Shown: in pieces, positions 24,348 through 36,739 of the stretch
Position numbering within the stretch: the stretch's first letter is position 1
Layout of the letters: the number at the start of each line of letters is the position of its first letter
Assembly (NCBI GenBank): GCA_900491605.1
Contig: UESW01004252.1
Location: 624,124-688,123, forward strand
Direction of reading: 5' to 3'
DNA length: 64,000 nt
From: Calamus simplicifolius
Taxonomy: Eukaryota > Streptophyta > Magnoliopsida > Arecales > Arecaceae
Translations under genes and position numbers: made by a program
Notes under the pieces: generated by a model
What the model saw: the letters and a program-made list of their open reading frames with translations, nothing else
Databases searched by the model: none
Told to the model about the DNA's origin: nothing

Positions 24348-24355
24348 TATATATA
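24348..24355 (+). promoter_or_regulatory. likely LTR TATA box
   Basis: TATATATA followed by GCTGAG, downstream of the motif array and about 700 bases before the LTR end. Kept in both LTRs. Confidence 0.45.
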
Positions 24356-25052
24356 GCTGAGATTAGAAGCAAAATACGGTGGATTTTTAAAAAAGAGAAA
24401 TACAAGAGAGATATCCAAGAAAGAAAGCTTTTATTGCATATTTTCGGAGTGGTTGAAAGCTAGTTGCTGTGCATTGAAGATCATTCATTGCTGAAAAGTC
24501 GTCCATACTCTTTAAAGCTTTCAAGCAAATCAAGATTCAAGCCACCTCGACATTGTTCATTTATTGCTGAGGATTTGCTACAAATTTGTAAAGTATTCTC
24601 TAAATATTTGCTCATTATAGGAGCTGCTTGTTATCATTTATTCTAAACACTTATAAAAGGGTTAGAGTTAACCCTTGTTTTGTATTGGCTTCCTTGTGCT
24701 ATTAAACAAGAGGACTAGCCTGGTAAGGCTAGGGGTTTTGGCTGCCTTGTGCCTTGTAAAATAAGAGGGCTAGTCGGGGAAGTCTAGAGGTTGTAATTAT
24801 TGTGATACGATTAGTGAAATTCTCAAAGGATATTTTGGGGAGTGGACGTAGGTGCAGGGTTTAGCACTGAACCACTATAAATTCTCCTATGTTTGTGGTT
24901 GCCTAATTTTCTGTGTTATTTTCATTCTGTGCACTTCACTACACCGCTGCCAAGTAATTTTGAATTAGGGTTAAAGCACATATTTGCAATAGTAATTAAT
25001 TTTTAATAACCTAATTCACCCCCGTCTTGGGTTGCTACATCTGGGCAACAAG

Positions 25053-25070
25053 TGGTATCCGAGCAGAGTG
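25053..25070 (+). promoter_or_regulatory. primer-binding site of SIRE-like element 1
   Basis: TGGTATCCGAGCAGAGTG two bases after the LTR. One change from TGGTATCAGAGC, the initiator-Met tRNA complement used by most copia elements. Confidence 0.87.
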
Positions 25071-25123
25071 CTCTTGATTACTAGCTTTAATTAGCTTTGA
25101 GCCAAAGATTTGTAGTAATCCAA

Positions 25124-26680
25124 ATGGGATCTATATTGACTGAAGGACAATCAACTAATAAACCATCTTTGTTCAATAGAACAAATTACACTTATTGGAA
25201 AGCACGAATGAAAATCTCCATTCAAGCACTAGATTATGATTTATGGGGAATCATAATTAATGGACCATACGCACCCACTATTAAGATTGACAATCTTGAT
25301 ATCACAAAACCTGAATCAGAATGGGATGAGAAAGATAAGAAATTAGCTCAATTAAATGCAAAAGCTATGAATGTTCTTTATTATTCTCTTGATGCAAATG
25401 AGTTTAATCGCATATCTACTTGTATGTCTGCTAAAGAAATCTGGGATAGACTTGAAGTTACCCATGAGGGCACAAATCAAGTCAAGGAATCCAAAATAAA
25501 TATGCTTGTTCATAAGTATGAATTATTTAAGATGGATTCTGCTGAGAATATTACTGATATGTTTACAATATTCACTGATATTATTAATGGACTAAAAAGT
25601 CTTGGAAAATCTTATGCTAACAGTGATCTTGTTAGAAAAATTTTAAGATCTTTACCTAGGACATGGGAAGCAAAGGTCATTGCTATACAAGAAGCAAAAG
25701 ATCTCAATACTTTATCACTTGACGAATTGGTCGGTTCCTTGATGACACATGAGCTTCAGCAATGACAACACATTGATGAAGATGAATCAAAGAAGAAAAG
25801 GACCATGGCATTGAAGAGTGCAACTCAAAATGATAAAAATGAGGAAAGCACTAGTAATAGTGAGAATGATGATGAAATGACACTTATCTCAAGGAAATTC
25901 AAAAGATTCATGAAAAGAAAGAAGTTTGGAAAAAGAAAACATTTTGCAAAAGGTGATCATAGCAAAGAAAAGAAAAAGATTGAACCTCCTACTTGCTATG
26001 AGTGCAAAAAGCCTGGACATATCAGACCAGAATGTCCACTATTAAAGAAAGGATCCAAAAGAGTAAAGAAGAAAGCAATGATGGCTACATGGAGCGACAG
26101 TGAGGCTACAAGTTCAGAAGATAAAGGAAAACTGAAGTGGCCAATGTATGTTTCATGGCTGATAATGATGAGGTAACTCCTAGCTTTCTAGATGACTTTA
26201 CTTTTGATGAATTACATGGTGCATTCTATGAACTTGTTGATGATTTTGCAAATTTAAGTTCAAAGAACAAGGATTTGAAAAATGAAATAAAAAATCTTAC
26301 TCTTGAAAAGGATAGAATTTCAAAAGACAATGAATCATTATTAAAGGAAAATCAAGATTTGAAAAATCAAGTAAATAAATTAAAACCAATTGTTGATAGA
26401 TTTACCTTAAGCTCATAAAAATTAGAAATAATTTTAAATAGTCAAAGAGCTGTTTACAACAGAGCTGGTCTTGGATATAATCCTTTTGAAAGACAAAAGT
26501 TTTTGAAAAATATTTACGTACATGGAAATGACTCTACTAAAATTACATGTTTCAAATGTGGTAAATTAGGATATAAAGCTTATACTTGTCACACACAAAA
26601 TATGAGAAAAATGTAGGTTCCAAAAGGAACTATCTTAACTAACATTAAAGGACCCAAGAAGGCTTGGGTACCTAAGAGCA
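25124..26680 (+). pseudogene. SIRE-like gag
   Basis: ATG at 25124 opens MGSILTEGQS; FNRTNYTYWKARMKISIQ and EIWDRLEVTHEGTNQV are typical of copia gag. A single in-frame TGA at 25763 (after ELQQ) interrupts an otherwise continuous frame to about 26176, where a shift occurs. Zinc knuckle 1 is intact (CYECKKPGHIRPEC, 25996-26037). A coiled-coil stretch follows (26250-26390), then a second knuckle, CFKCGKLGYKAYTC (about 26550), in which the zinc-binding His is Tyr. The related element at the right edge keeps that His. Confidence 0.9.
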
Positions 26681-26699
26681 AAATTTGAAATTGTATATG

Positions 26700-29600
26700 C
26701 AGGTGTGTCTTGCGACCCGAGCAACTAAAAAATAATGGTACTTGGATAGCGGGTGTTCAAGACACATGACAGGTGATGAATCATAATTCATCACTTTGGA
26801 GGCAAAGGATGGAGGTGTTGTTACTTTTGGTGATAATGGCCAAGGAAAAATTATTGGCATTGGAAAAATAGGTATCACACCTCATGCTTATATTGATGAT
26901 GTCTTACTTGTGAAAGGACTGAAACACAATTTGCTTAGTATAAGTCAATTATGTGACAAAGGATTTAATGTTACATTTGAATCATCATTATGCATTGTTA
27001 AAAATTTTGCTGATGAAAATATGAAATTTGTTGGTCAAAGGCATGGTAATGTATACATTGTTAATTTAAATGATTTGCATGATAAAAATATTGATTGCCT
27101 AGTTGCTACAAATAATAAAACTAATTATAGTTGGTTATGACATCGTAGGCTAGGTCATGCAAGAATGGATCTATTATCTAAATTAATTAAGAAAGATTTA
27201 GTGCATGGTTTATCGAAACTAGTTTTTGAAAAAGGTAAGATTTGCAATGCTTGTCAATTTGGAAAACAAACCGAGTATCTTTTAAATCAAAGAATTTGGT
27301 TTCAACCACTAGACCTTTGGAACTCTTGCATATAGATTTATTCGGTCCTACAAGAACAACTAGTACTCTAGGAGGAAGAAGATATGGTTTTGTTATTATT
27401 GATGATTTCTCTCATTTTACATGGGTTTTATTTCTAACTAGTAAAGATGAAGCATTTCCAGCATTTCAAAAATTATTTAAGAGAATTACAAATGAAAAGA
27501 ATTCTTTTATTTTATCAATTCGAAGTGATTATGGAAAAGAATTTGAAAATAAATCTTTTGAAGATTTGTAATGAAAATGGAATTGAACACAATTTTTCTG
27601 CACCAAGAACACCTCAACAAAATGGAGTAGTTGAAAGAAAGAATAGAACTTTAGAAGAAATGGCTCATACCATGTTGTGTGAGAGCAATCTCCCAAGTAT
27701 TTTTGGGCAGAGGCTATCAACACCACATGTTATGTTTTAAATCGTGCATTGATTAGACCTGTTTTGAAAAAGACTCCTTATGAACTTTGGAAAGGAAGAA
27801 AACCAAACATCAGTTATTTTCATGTGTTCGGATGCCGATGTTTTGTTTTAAACAATGAAAAATCAAACCTTGATAAATTTGATGCCAAATCTGATGAAGG
27901 AATTTTTCGGTTATTCTTTGCATAGTAGAGCTTTTAGAGTATTTAACAAAAGACTCTAGTAGTAGAAGAATCTATTGATGTTATTTTTGATGAATCTAAT
28001 GATCTTCCATTGAGGAAGAGAAAAGGTAGAAATGATGCAGATGAGATTGAAGATCAACTCAAGGATACCACTTTAAAGGATAAAGATGAATCAGATACTC
28101 AAGAGGTAAATGAAGAAGGGAATGTTGACCTACCAGAAGCTTCACAAGGTAATGATGAATTAGGAAGAGGTTGGAGGTACGTTCTCAGTCATCCTAAAGA
28201 TCAAATCTTAGGTGATCTATCTCAATGTATTAGAATTAGATCATCATTTAGAGATACTTGTAATAACTTAGCATTTGTATCTAAAATTGAACCTAAATAC
28301 TATGATGATGCTAAAAATGATGTTGATTGGATAAATGCCATACATGAGGAACTTCACCAGTTTGAAAGAAATAATGTATGGACTATTATTGAAAGACCTC
28401 ATGATCATCAAATTATTGAACTAAATGGGTTTATAGAAATAAATTAGATGAACATGGTAATATAATTAGAAATAAGGCAAGATTAGTAGCTAAGGGTTAT
28501 AATCAAGAAGAAGGAATTGATTTTGATGAAACTTATGCCCCAGTTGCTATATTAGAAGCTATCAGATTACTTCTTGCTTATGCTTGCTTTATGAAGTTTA
28601 AATTATATCAAATGGATGTTAAAAGCGCTTTCTTAAATGGATACATTGCTGAACAAGTTTTTATGGAACAGCCACTCGGTTTTGAAAATCACTTGTTTCC
28701 AAATCACATATTTAAGTTGAATAAAGCTTTATATGGTTTAAAACAAGCACCCTGAGCTTGGTATGAAAGGTTAAGCAAATTCTTGATTAGTAATGAATTT
28801 ATTCAAGGAAACGTGGATACAATGTTATTTATTAAAAGAAAAAATAGTGATATATTAATTGTTTAAATCTATGTTGATGATATCATATTCGGTTCCACTA
28901 ATGAATTTTTGTGCAAGGACTTTGCTAAGCTCATGCAGGGAGAGTTCGAGATAAGCATGATAGGAGAGCTAAACTACTTCCTTGGACTACAAATCAAACA
29001 AAGCAAAGACGAGATCTTCATAAGCCAATCCAAATATATCAAAGAAATGATAAAAAAGTTTGGCATGGAGACATCAAAAAGTATTGGTACTCCTATGAGC
29101 TCATCATGTAGACTTGAAACTTATAATACTGAAAAGTCTATTGATTTAAAATTATATAGAGACATGATAGGATCATTGTTGTATTTAACTGCTAGTACAC
29201 CAGATATTTTATTCAGTGTATGCATGTGTGCTAGATATCAAGCTGATCCTATAGAATCACACTTGCTTGCTGTTAAAAGAATATTCAAATGTTTGAATGG
29301 AACAATAAACTTAGGTTTATGGTATGATAAACAATCTAGCATTGACTTAATAAGATACACTGATTCAGATTTTGCTGGATGTAAAATTGATAGAAAATCA
29401 ACTAACAGTACTTACCAATTTCTAGGTGCTAACTTAATTTTATGGTTTAGCAAAAAGCAAACTTCAGTAGCATTGTCTACGGCCGAGGCCGAATACATTG
29501 CAGCTGGAAGTTGCTGTGCTCAAATCTTGTGGATTAAGCAGCAATTAGAAGATTATGGCATTAAGCAAAAAACCATCTCTATAAAATGTGATAATACAAG

Positions 29601-29816
29601 TGCAATATGCTTAACTAAAAATCCTATACAACATTCTAGAACAAAACACATTGAAATTAGACATCATATCATTAGAGATCATGTGAATAATGGAAATGTT
29701 GTAATAGAATTTATAAGCACTGAAAATCAAATTGAGATATTTTTACCAAGCCTCTAGATGAAACAAAATTTTATGAAATTAGAAGAGAATTAGGAATGTT
29801 TGATCCTACTGCTTAA
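26700..29816 (+). pseudogene. SIRE-like pol: protease, integrase, RT, RNase H
   Basis: The protease site is ruined near 26740. GAG-pre-integrase: GLKHNLLSISQLCDKGFNV (26920) to RRLGHARMDLLSKL. The integrase core keeps ELLHIDLFGPTRTT, IRSDYGKEFEN and NGVVERKNRTLEEMA (27320-27660), so the DDE residues are present. RT keeps EGIDFDETYAPVA, YQMDVKSAFLNGY and YVDDIIFGSTNE (28510-28905). RNase H keeps YTDSDFAGCKIDRKSTN and STAEAEYIAAGSCCAQILW (29360-29540). There are in-frame stops at 27138, 28753 and 28864 and several frameshifts. A typical copia order (integrase before RT). Confidence 0.92.
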
Positions 29817-30094
29817 TGAATCAATTGACAAAATATTTTCATATCTGAATACTAATGTTGCATGACATCTTTCAATCAAATCTCTTTATGAAATTGAATG
29901 CTTTGAGTGTGCTTGAAGTTAGCTAGTCTTTAAAGTTGAATTAATACCAACCGGCCAAATCCTCCTTTAAATATAAAGTGCTTTATATTCAATCCACCTA
30001 CCGGCCGTTTCATTCCTTTTTACACCATTCATGGCAGTTAACCAACCAGGCAACTATTCAGTCACCTGGCCAGCTAACCGCCCAAAGCCTTCTC

Positions 30095-30102
30095 TATATA
30101 TA
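30095..30102 (+). promoter_or_regulatory. possible internal TATA box for ORF3
   Basis: TCTCTATATATACC lies 180 bases before the ORF3 ATG. The stretch in between is CT-rich and has no other ATG, like a plant 5' UTR. Upstream are LTR-type motifs: GTTAGCTAG (29919) and AGCTAACC (30072). Function is inferred. Confidence 0.45.
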
Positions 30103-30281
30103 CCTTTTTCATTCAAGCTAACCATCCGTCTTCTTCATCAACCCGTCTCCACATTCATCTGGCTCTTCTCCATCCATCTTCTCCTCTTCAAATCGATCTT
30201 CCACTCTATCTTCTTTCATCTAACCTCACTCCATCATACTTCCTAGCTCCTTTATCTACTAATCTATCAAGAAGATCGTGG

Positions 30282-31830
30282 ATGGCTCCCAAGAAGAAAG
30301 CAATCGCAAGAGATGACGATTCGGATCTTCGAAGGAAGTCTTCCTCATCTTCTTCTTCTCAAATCAACACCCTCATTGCCGCTAAGTCTTTTGTGCATGG
30401 CAGGTTAGTTGACTTTAATTTCTTAGAACAAGAAAACTTTAAGATAGGGAACTCCTTGATAATCAAGGTTGGAAATCTATCTTATCTACCAAAAGGCCAA
30501 TCTACCCTGAGTTAATTAAAGAATTTTATGAGAATATTACATTCGGTTTTGGAACTCTTTCATCCTACATAAAGAAAACTAGGATTGACCTTGATAGCAA
30601 ACTCTAGCTTCTGCCTTGAGTATTCCTAATGATTGTATCCTAGAAATCCTACCTAGCGAAAGAGGTTATAAAATTGGTTTAATCCTTGGCATAGATGATA
30701 ACGAGGCTAGTAACATTGATACTCTTGATGCCAACATGTTATCTGTTGAAAATAGATTATTTCATAGTATCATTGCTAAGATTATTGCTCCTCGTGCTAG
30801 TTCGTTTAATGTTGTCACTGATCATGATATTTGCATTATGTATGATATTATTATTGGAAATCCTGTAGACCTTACTGAAATAATAATGGCTATTATGAAA
30901 AAATCTGTAAGTAGGTGTAAGGCCGCACTATCCTTTGGTATATTTCTCACCTGTCTTTGAATATTTCAATATAAAACTTAAGGGAGAAACTATGTGGCAT
31001 TATGTCACACCATGTGTTTAATACTCATTCATTGCATCGGATGGACTATGCCAAAAGGGATGGTGTTTGGCTTAAGGTTAGATCGAGAACCAGTCAATCA
31101 AGCTCTTTGCCACCTCCAAATCAGTCTCAGCACGTTAACTCTCCTCAAAACTACTTTAATTTTGATTTCCATCAACCAAATCCATTCCTTGCTGCAATGA
31201 CAGCTGATCAAAATCCATTCTTAACTGAACCACCTAATGTCACTGCTGCTAGACCCTCTTATCGAAATGACAACCCTGCTCCTACTACTCCTGCTACTGT
31301 TCGTATCTGTCAAGATTAAATCCAACAAATTATTCATGAATTATCTCTTGCCCAATCTAGTCAAAGCTTTGGAGACAGCGCTTCATCAGTTAATGATCAA
31401 ACCCTTGTACCTCATATTTCATCTGTTTTCGAGACTATGTCTCAGTTCAAGATTATTCTAAGCCAACTTGTTCATGATGTCAATATTTGAATGGGCGAGT
31501 GTTTCATCACAATGAAAATTCCATGCATAAAATCTTGAAAGAAATTAACTTTTTAAAAGGTAAAATTAAAAATTTTGAGACCAAGGCTGATTGGGTTAAG
31601 CATCAGACGAGAACGATTATCAATCAACAAGAGACGCCACGAATGCTGTTGATCACTGGTCTGCATCTCTGACAAAGTTGATCAAGCTGGTGGAAACTCA
31701 TATTGCTCTCTCTGCTGCCTCAGCTCCAGGAGCTTTCTTTTTCCATCCACATCTTTGGTCTCCTCCACCTCAACAAGACAAGTCAGGACCCTCCTCTTGT
31801 TTCAAATCTCTTCTGATGATGATGAGAAGT
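30282..31830 (+). pseudogene. third ORF of SIRE-like element 1, plant transposon protein type
   Basis: The ATG at 30282 opens MAPKKKAIARDDDSD with a basic, nuclear-signal-like start and a Ser run. The next blocks are FVHGRLVDFNFLEQENF, then IYPELIKEFYENI in a shifted frame (30500), DHDICIMYDIIIGNPVDL (30820-30880), and a low-complexity Pro/Gln/Asn tail (31100-31310). The same blocks occur in the third ORF of the second SIRE-like element (58393-59738). I take it to be the Pfam family 'putative plant transposon protein' often found 3' of pol in such elements. Its function is unknown. It is broken by several frameshifts. Confidence 0.65.
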
Positions 31831-32247
31831 GAAGAATGTTTATGAATGTTTATGACTGTTTATGATATGTAATGAATGTTTATGACTCTACTTTTTGTGT
31901 TGTATGACTTCAAACTATGACATGTAATATCTGTGGTATTGACCTTACTTGATGATCTGTATGATTGTTATTAATATGTATGCATGATCATATTATCCTG
32001 ATGTATTATGCTCAAATTCATTACAAATCTCTTCAATCTTCTTTTTGATTAATGACAAAAAGGGGAAGAAGAATGTTGCATACATTAAGAAAATGGAGAA
32101 AGTAATAAACTCCATATATTCAGGCTGGGGGATTTACCTATTCATATTGACAAGGAGAGAAAGTAATGATTTTCTGTATACACTTCTGTTTATTCATATT
32201 ATTTATATATAATTTTTCTTTGAAAGCTTAATGGTTTTATCATCATC

Positions 32248-32261
32248 AAAAAGAGGGAGAT
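32248..32261 (+). promoter_or_regulatory. polypurine tract of SIRE-like element 1
   Basis: AAAAAGAGGGAGAT directly before the 3' LTR: the plus-strand priming site for reverse transcription. The stretch 31840-32245 before it is non-coding. Confidence 0.9.
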
Positions 32262-34552
32262 TGTTGACCCTACATTGATTTTGATGTTTACAAAAAATTA
32301 AGCAATGGTTAATCAAGCCTGTTGCAGAGAAGTTCAGATGTTCTACAAAAAGTATCTTCCTGCACAAATTTTATGTGAGCATATATTCATTTTATCTTGC
32401 CACTTGCTTGCTATCAAATTCTATGCTATCAAATTCCTATGGCCGTTCTATTTTATTTTTATTTTTTGGAGTTAGCTATCTAGCTAGCTTGCTCTTTTCC
32501 CTAGCTAGTTGGCACGTCATTTAGCTAACTACCAACTTGTATCTGTGACTTGGCCGATCGTTTATTCTTCGGAGCTAGCTGGTAAGCTAGCTTGCTCCTT
32601 CGTTAGCTAGCTGAAGTTCCTTTTAGCTAGCTGAGGTGCTTGTTAAAATCGCCTGGCCGAGCCTTGCCTTTTTGGAGCTAGCTGGTGAGCTAGCTTGCTT
32701 CTTCATTAGCTAGCTGGAGCTACTTGTTAGCTAGCTTGGCCTCTTTATCAGTTAGCTGGTGTTCATTTTAGCTAACTATGGTTTTGAACGCCACCGTGCC
32801 AGCCATGTACCTTGGGTATCAATTAGCTGCTTAGCTAACTTGACTTCATTGTTAGCTAGCTGGCTTGCTTTTTAGTTGACTATGTTTCCCTGTTACATAT
32901 CATGGCCGAACGCCCTTCTTTTCTAGCTGACTAGTGAGCTAGCTATGCTTCTCTTAGCTAGCTAGCTTCTCCTATTAGTTGACTGCTTTGTTTTGGAGCT
33001 AACTAGTTTCTTTCCTAGCTAACTAACTTTCACAGGATCCTCCAAGCCATGAGCCACTATTTTTCAGTTAGCTGAGAGCTAACTTCCACTCTTTTCAGGC
33101 CGTGTGGATTCATTGCTGAGTTAGTTGGAGAGTTAGCTATCTTCTAGTTTAGTTAATGGGAAGCTAACTCCTCCCTGGGCGTATGGCTGCTACTTTTCAT
33201 CAGTTAGCTAATGAGGTAACTCCTATGGATGATTGCTTTATTGCTTTTTGGCTTAGTTAGCTGGGAAGCTAACTATCAGTTGCTCAGTTAGCTGAATAGC
33301 TAACTCCTCACTCTCTAACGTTTCTATTTCTCTCTGCAGACCGAAAGCTATTCAAAATTAGTTAGCTGGGAAGCTAACTATCCATTGTTTTAGTTAGCTA
33401 AATAGCTAACTATTGGGAGTTGACTTTTTCTTCTCAGCCGCATGAATTGATTGCTAGTTAGCTGGGAAGCTAACTAACCATTGTTTTAGCTAGCTCTCCT
33501 CTCCTGAGCTTTTGGCATGTGATCTCTTGGAAGCTAGCTTGTGAGCTAGCTAAGGACACTTCCTCCTTTTGATGGCCGACCGTCTTCAACTCTCTCAGCC
33601 GCCTAGAATTAATTCTAGTTAGCTGTCTTTCTGGCCGTTGTTGGGTGTGCTTCTCTCTCTCTCTATTTTATTTTGATTGCTATTTTCAACTAGACCAACT
33701 TTTGATTTTAATTATGACAGAGTTCTTCCTACCTCAAATGGATTCATGCATTCAATGCTTAAGGAAAATAATCTCAACGGTTATCTTTTCTTTATATTTT
33801 ATTTCCATTTGTTTCAATTGTATCTAACAGACTTTTTGCTGTTGGATCGTTATATATAGCTGAGATTAGAAGCAAAATATGGAAGATTTTTTAAAAAAAA
33901 GAAATACAAGAGAGATATCCAAGAAAGAAAGCTTTTATTGTATATTTTCGGAGTGGTTGAAAGCTAGTTGCTTTGCATTGAAGATCATTCATTGCTGAAA
34001 AGTCGTCCATACTCTTAAAGCCTTCAAGCAAATCAAGATTCAAGCCACCTCGACATTGTTCATTTATTGCTGAGGATTTGCTACAAATTTGTAAAGTATT
34101 CTCTAAATATTTGCTCATTATAGGAGCTGCTTGTTATCATTTATTCTAAACACTTGTAAAAGGGTTAGAGTTAACCCTTGTTTTGTGTTGGCTTCCTTGT
34201 GCCATTAAACAAGAGGACTAGCATGGTAAGGCTAGGGGTTTTGGCTAACTTGTGCCTTGTAAAACAAGAGGGCTAGCCGGGGAAGGCTAGAGGTTGTAAT
34301 CGTTGTGATACGATTAGTGAAATTCCAAAGGGTATTTTGGGGAGTGGACGTAGGTGCAGGGTTTAGCACCAAACCACTATAAATTCTCCTATGTTTGTGT
34401 TTGCCTAATTTTCTGTGTTATTTTCATTATGTGCACTTTACTACACCACTGCCAAGTAATTTTGAATTAGGGTTAAAGCATATATTTGCAATAGTAATTA
34501 ATTTTTAATAACCCAATTCATCCCCCTCTTAGGTTGCTACATCTTGGCAATA
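32262..34552 (+). repeat. 3' LTR of SIRE-like element 1
   Basis: TGTTGACCC...GGCAATA, 2291 bp, preceded by the PPT and followed by the target duplication. It carries the same motif array (about 32460-33620) and a TATA-like TATATATA at 33851-33858. The last base pair is changed compared with the 5' LTR (CA to TA). Confidence 0.95.
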
Positions 34553-34557
34553 GTTTC

Positions 34558-35640
34558 CTATAGGATTGGGCCTTGGGTTAGGCTGGTTGAAGTTGAGACC
34601 ACCTGCACTAGGACCTTGTGACCAGAAAAAGTTTGGATGGTTCCTCCATCCTAGGTTGTAGGTTGGTACATAGGGATTGTTGGTTGTTCTTTCATAGGTT
34701 GCATTCATCTATGCACAACTATTTTTATTTTGGGTCATGAAATAGGAGAACTCTTCTACTACATATCCTGGCTCATTGTATCCAGTGCAGACAGGTGTGG
34801 ACACTTGGTTTACATGATTTATTGGGGCTTGTCCCTTGAGTTCCAAGGCTTTAATCCTATGAATTAGAGATGTCATCTTAGCTTCTTTAGCTATAGATGG
34901 AGAGAATTGGTGCATACCATCTGATGGTATGGATTTAGATTCCTTAGTTTCCTTCCATTGTAGGCTCTTTTCTGCTAAATCCTCAAGCAACTGTTAGGCT
35001 TCATTGGGTGGCTTTTGCAAAAAATCTCCTTGACACATCGACTTGAGCATGATTCTGGAGTTTAGGTTTAGACCTTCATAGAAGATTTGACATAACAAGT
35101 CTCTATCCCATGGTCTGGACATTGGCATAACATATTCTTAAATCGATCTAGACACATCCAGAAAGGCTCTCTCCCTAATTAATGAAATTGGGCAATTTCA
35201 TTTCTCAATTGGCTATTTTATGGCGTGGAAAGAATTTTTTCATAAATGCTTTAACAAAATCCTGTTAGGTTGAGATTGACTGAGTAAGTAAACTACACAG
35301 CCACTTTTTGGCATTTTCCTTGAGGGTAAAATTAATTAGCCTAAGTTTTGTAGCATCTTTTAAAAGTTCATGCATCCTTATAGTATCACATACTTCCTCA
35401 ATTTTTTTATAAAAAATATAGGCATCCTCAATTCTTGTGAATTTAGGGAGCATGTTGATAATCTAAGGCTTAACTCAAAGCTGGTAGCTTTTGTTTGGGA
35501 TAGTCGAATGCATGATGGTTGGGTAGATCCAATTAGGTAGCAATATTCTCTCAGGCTAAGAGGATGTCGTAATTCCTCTATGGTTAATTTTTCTTGGTCA
35601 AGGGTAGGGTTTAGATCTATTCTTACTAATCAACCAGACC
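34558..35640 (-). pseudogene. Athila-like gag, N-terminal part
   Basis: Minus-strand reading gives a gag-like block (KFTRIEDAYIFYKKIEEVC, then LRLINFTLKENAKKWLCSL) at 35453-35265, then KEAKMTSLIHRIKALE (34880) and a proline/asparagine-rich tail with GWRNHPNFFW and NFNQPNPRPNPIG ending at the copia insertion. Athila gags have the same Pro/Asn-rich C-terminal region. The reading is broken by stops. The rest of gag lies at 22760-22190, where MGTYEEEELEVPPLEQ is readable. The leader 35640-36714 is AT-rich with a GA-rich patch (35690-35730) and a TAA run (36505). Confidence 0.72.
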
Positions 35641-36714
35641 CCCTTTTCCGAGTTGCAATTTTAAGTTTTTTTTATTTTTATATTATGTAGAGAGAGGAGA
35701 GAAGAGGAAAGAAAGAGAGAGAAGTCAAAAGATGATAACCTAAAGAATTCTAGATCTAGAGATGATAGATAAGAGTGTCTTAATTAGGTTAAAGTTTCTG
35801 ATAGAAAAAATAAGTTATCAAGCACTTAAATCTCTACCCTAGGGTTACCCTATATCTATACAGCTCCTAACTGCCAAGGTTGCCTTTGAATCTTCAAAGT
35901 TAGATACTAACTAGCAATTGTCCAGCTAAGGGTAAGGTTGGTGGGAACCCCCCGTTGCTTTTTTTTAGACACCAAATTAATTGACAGGTCAAACAATGGA
36001 ACCAATTAAAGAACCACTTTCCTTTATGGTTGCATCGTCCTTAAACCCCTTTCCTAGACACTAGTGAGCCAGTTAATACTGAGCTAGTACAACTTTTAGG
36101 TCCCTTGTCCTAGTGAGCTCGAAAGTCCTTAGGGGTCATTGTCTAATTAATTTTAAATTAATAGTTTAGGATTATGCAATATGCGGGATGATAGTTTTTG
36201 GACCAAGAAAGGATGATGAAATTTCAACCTTATGTTATTTAGGGGCCGTGCCCTTAAAGTATTTTATAAAAATGCAAACAATGTGTCTAAACAAGTTAAA
36301 AAGTTTTTAAAGTTTATTATTTATTTTATTAAATTAATTATGTTTTATGAAAAATGTCTTAGGTTTTTTTTAGTTTCTTTAAAGTGAGTTAATTAAAAGA
36401 AAAGGTTGATTAGGTTAGAAGTGGGTTTGTGATGAGAAGTCAAGTAATTTTTTTATGTTAAAAAGAAAATAAGAAAATCTAATGATTAAGATAACTAATT
36501 AAATAATAATAATAATAATAATAAACTAAAGAGAGCAATAACTATAAAAATAAATAAAATTTTTACTCTTTTCTTAATATATAAGCACAAATAATAATAA
36601 AACAATAAGAGAGAATAGAAAAATTAGAAAAAAAAAATAAAACTAAGAGAAAAATTGTGGTAAAAAAATTTACCTTTTATCTTTTTATATATTTTTTTGA
36701 TTCAATCATGCCTA

Positions 36715-36734
36715 GATTCCTAGCAATGGCGCCA
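36715..36734 (-). promoter_or_regulatory. primer-binding site of the Athila-like element
   Basis: Minus strand reads TGGCGCCATTGCTAGGAATC a few bases from the LTR end. It is close to the TGGCGCCGTTGC site typical of Athila elements, which is matched to a tRNA-Asp end. Confidence 0.8.
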
Positions 36735-36739
36735 AAATT

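Larger units (their letters stand above)
22765..25050 (+). repeat. 5' LTR of SIRE-like element 1
   Basis: TGTTGATCC...GGGCAACA, 2286 bp. U3 is dominated by an AGCT-rich palindromic motif array (22965-24115). A likely TATA box is at 24348-24355. It differs from the 3' LTR by scattered substitutions and small indels, for example three within the first 50 bases. Confidence 0.95.
22765..34552 (+). mobile_element. SIRE-like Ty1/copia element 1, complete structure, 11.8 kb
   Basis: Two long LTRs (22765-25050 and 32262-34552), a 5-bp target duplication GTTTC (22760-22764 and 34553-34557), PBS at 25053, PPT at 32248-32261. The order between is gag, protease-integrase-RT-RNase H, then a third ORF. 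Long LTRs, a gag with two zinc knuckles and an extra ORF after pol fit the SIRE/Maximus lineage. It is inserted in the gag of the Athila-like element. The coding regions are interrupted by stops, so it is not autonomous now. Confidence 0.95.
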
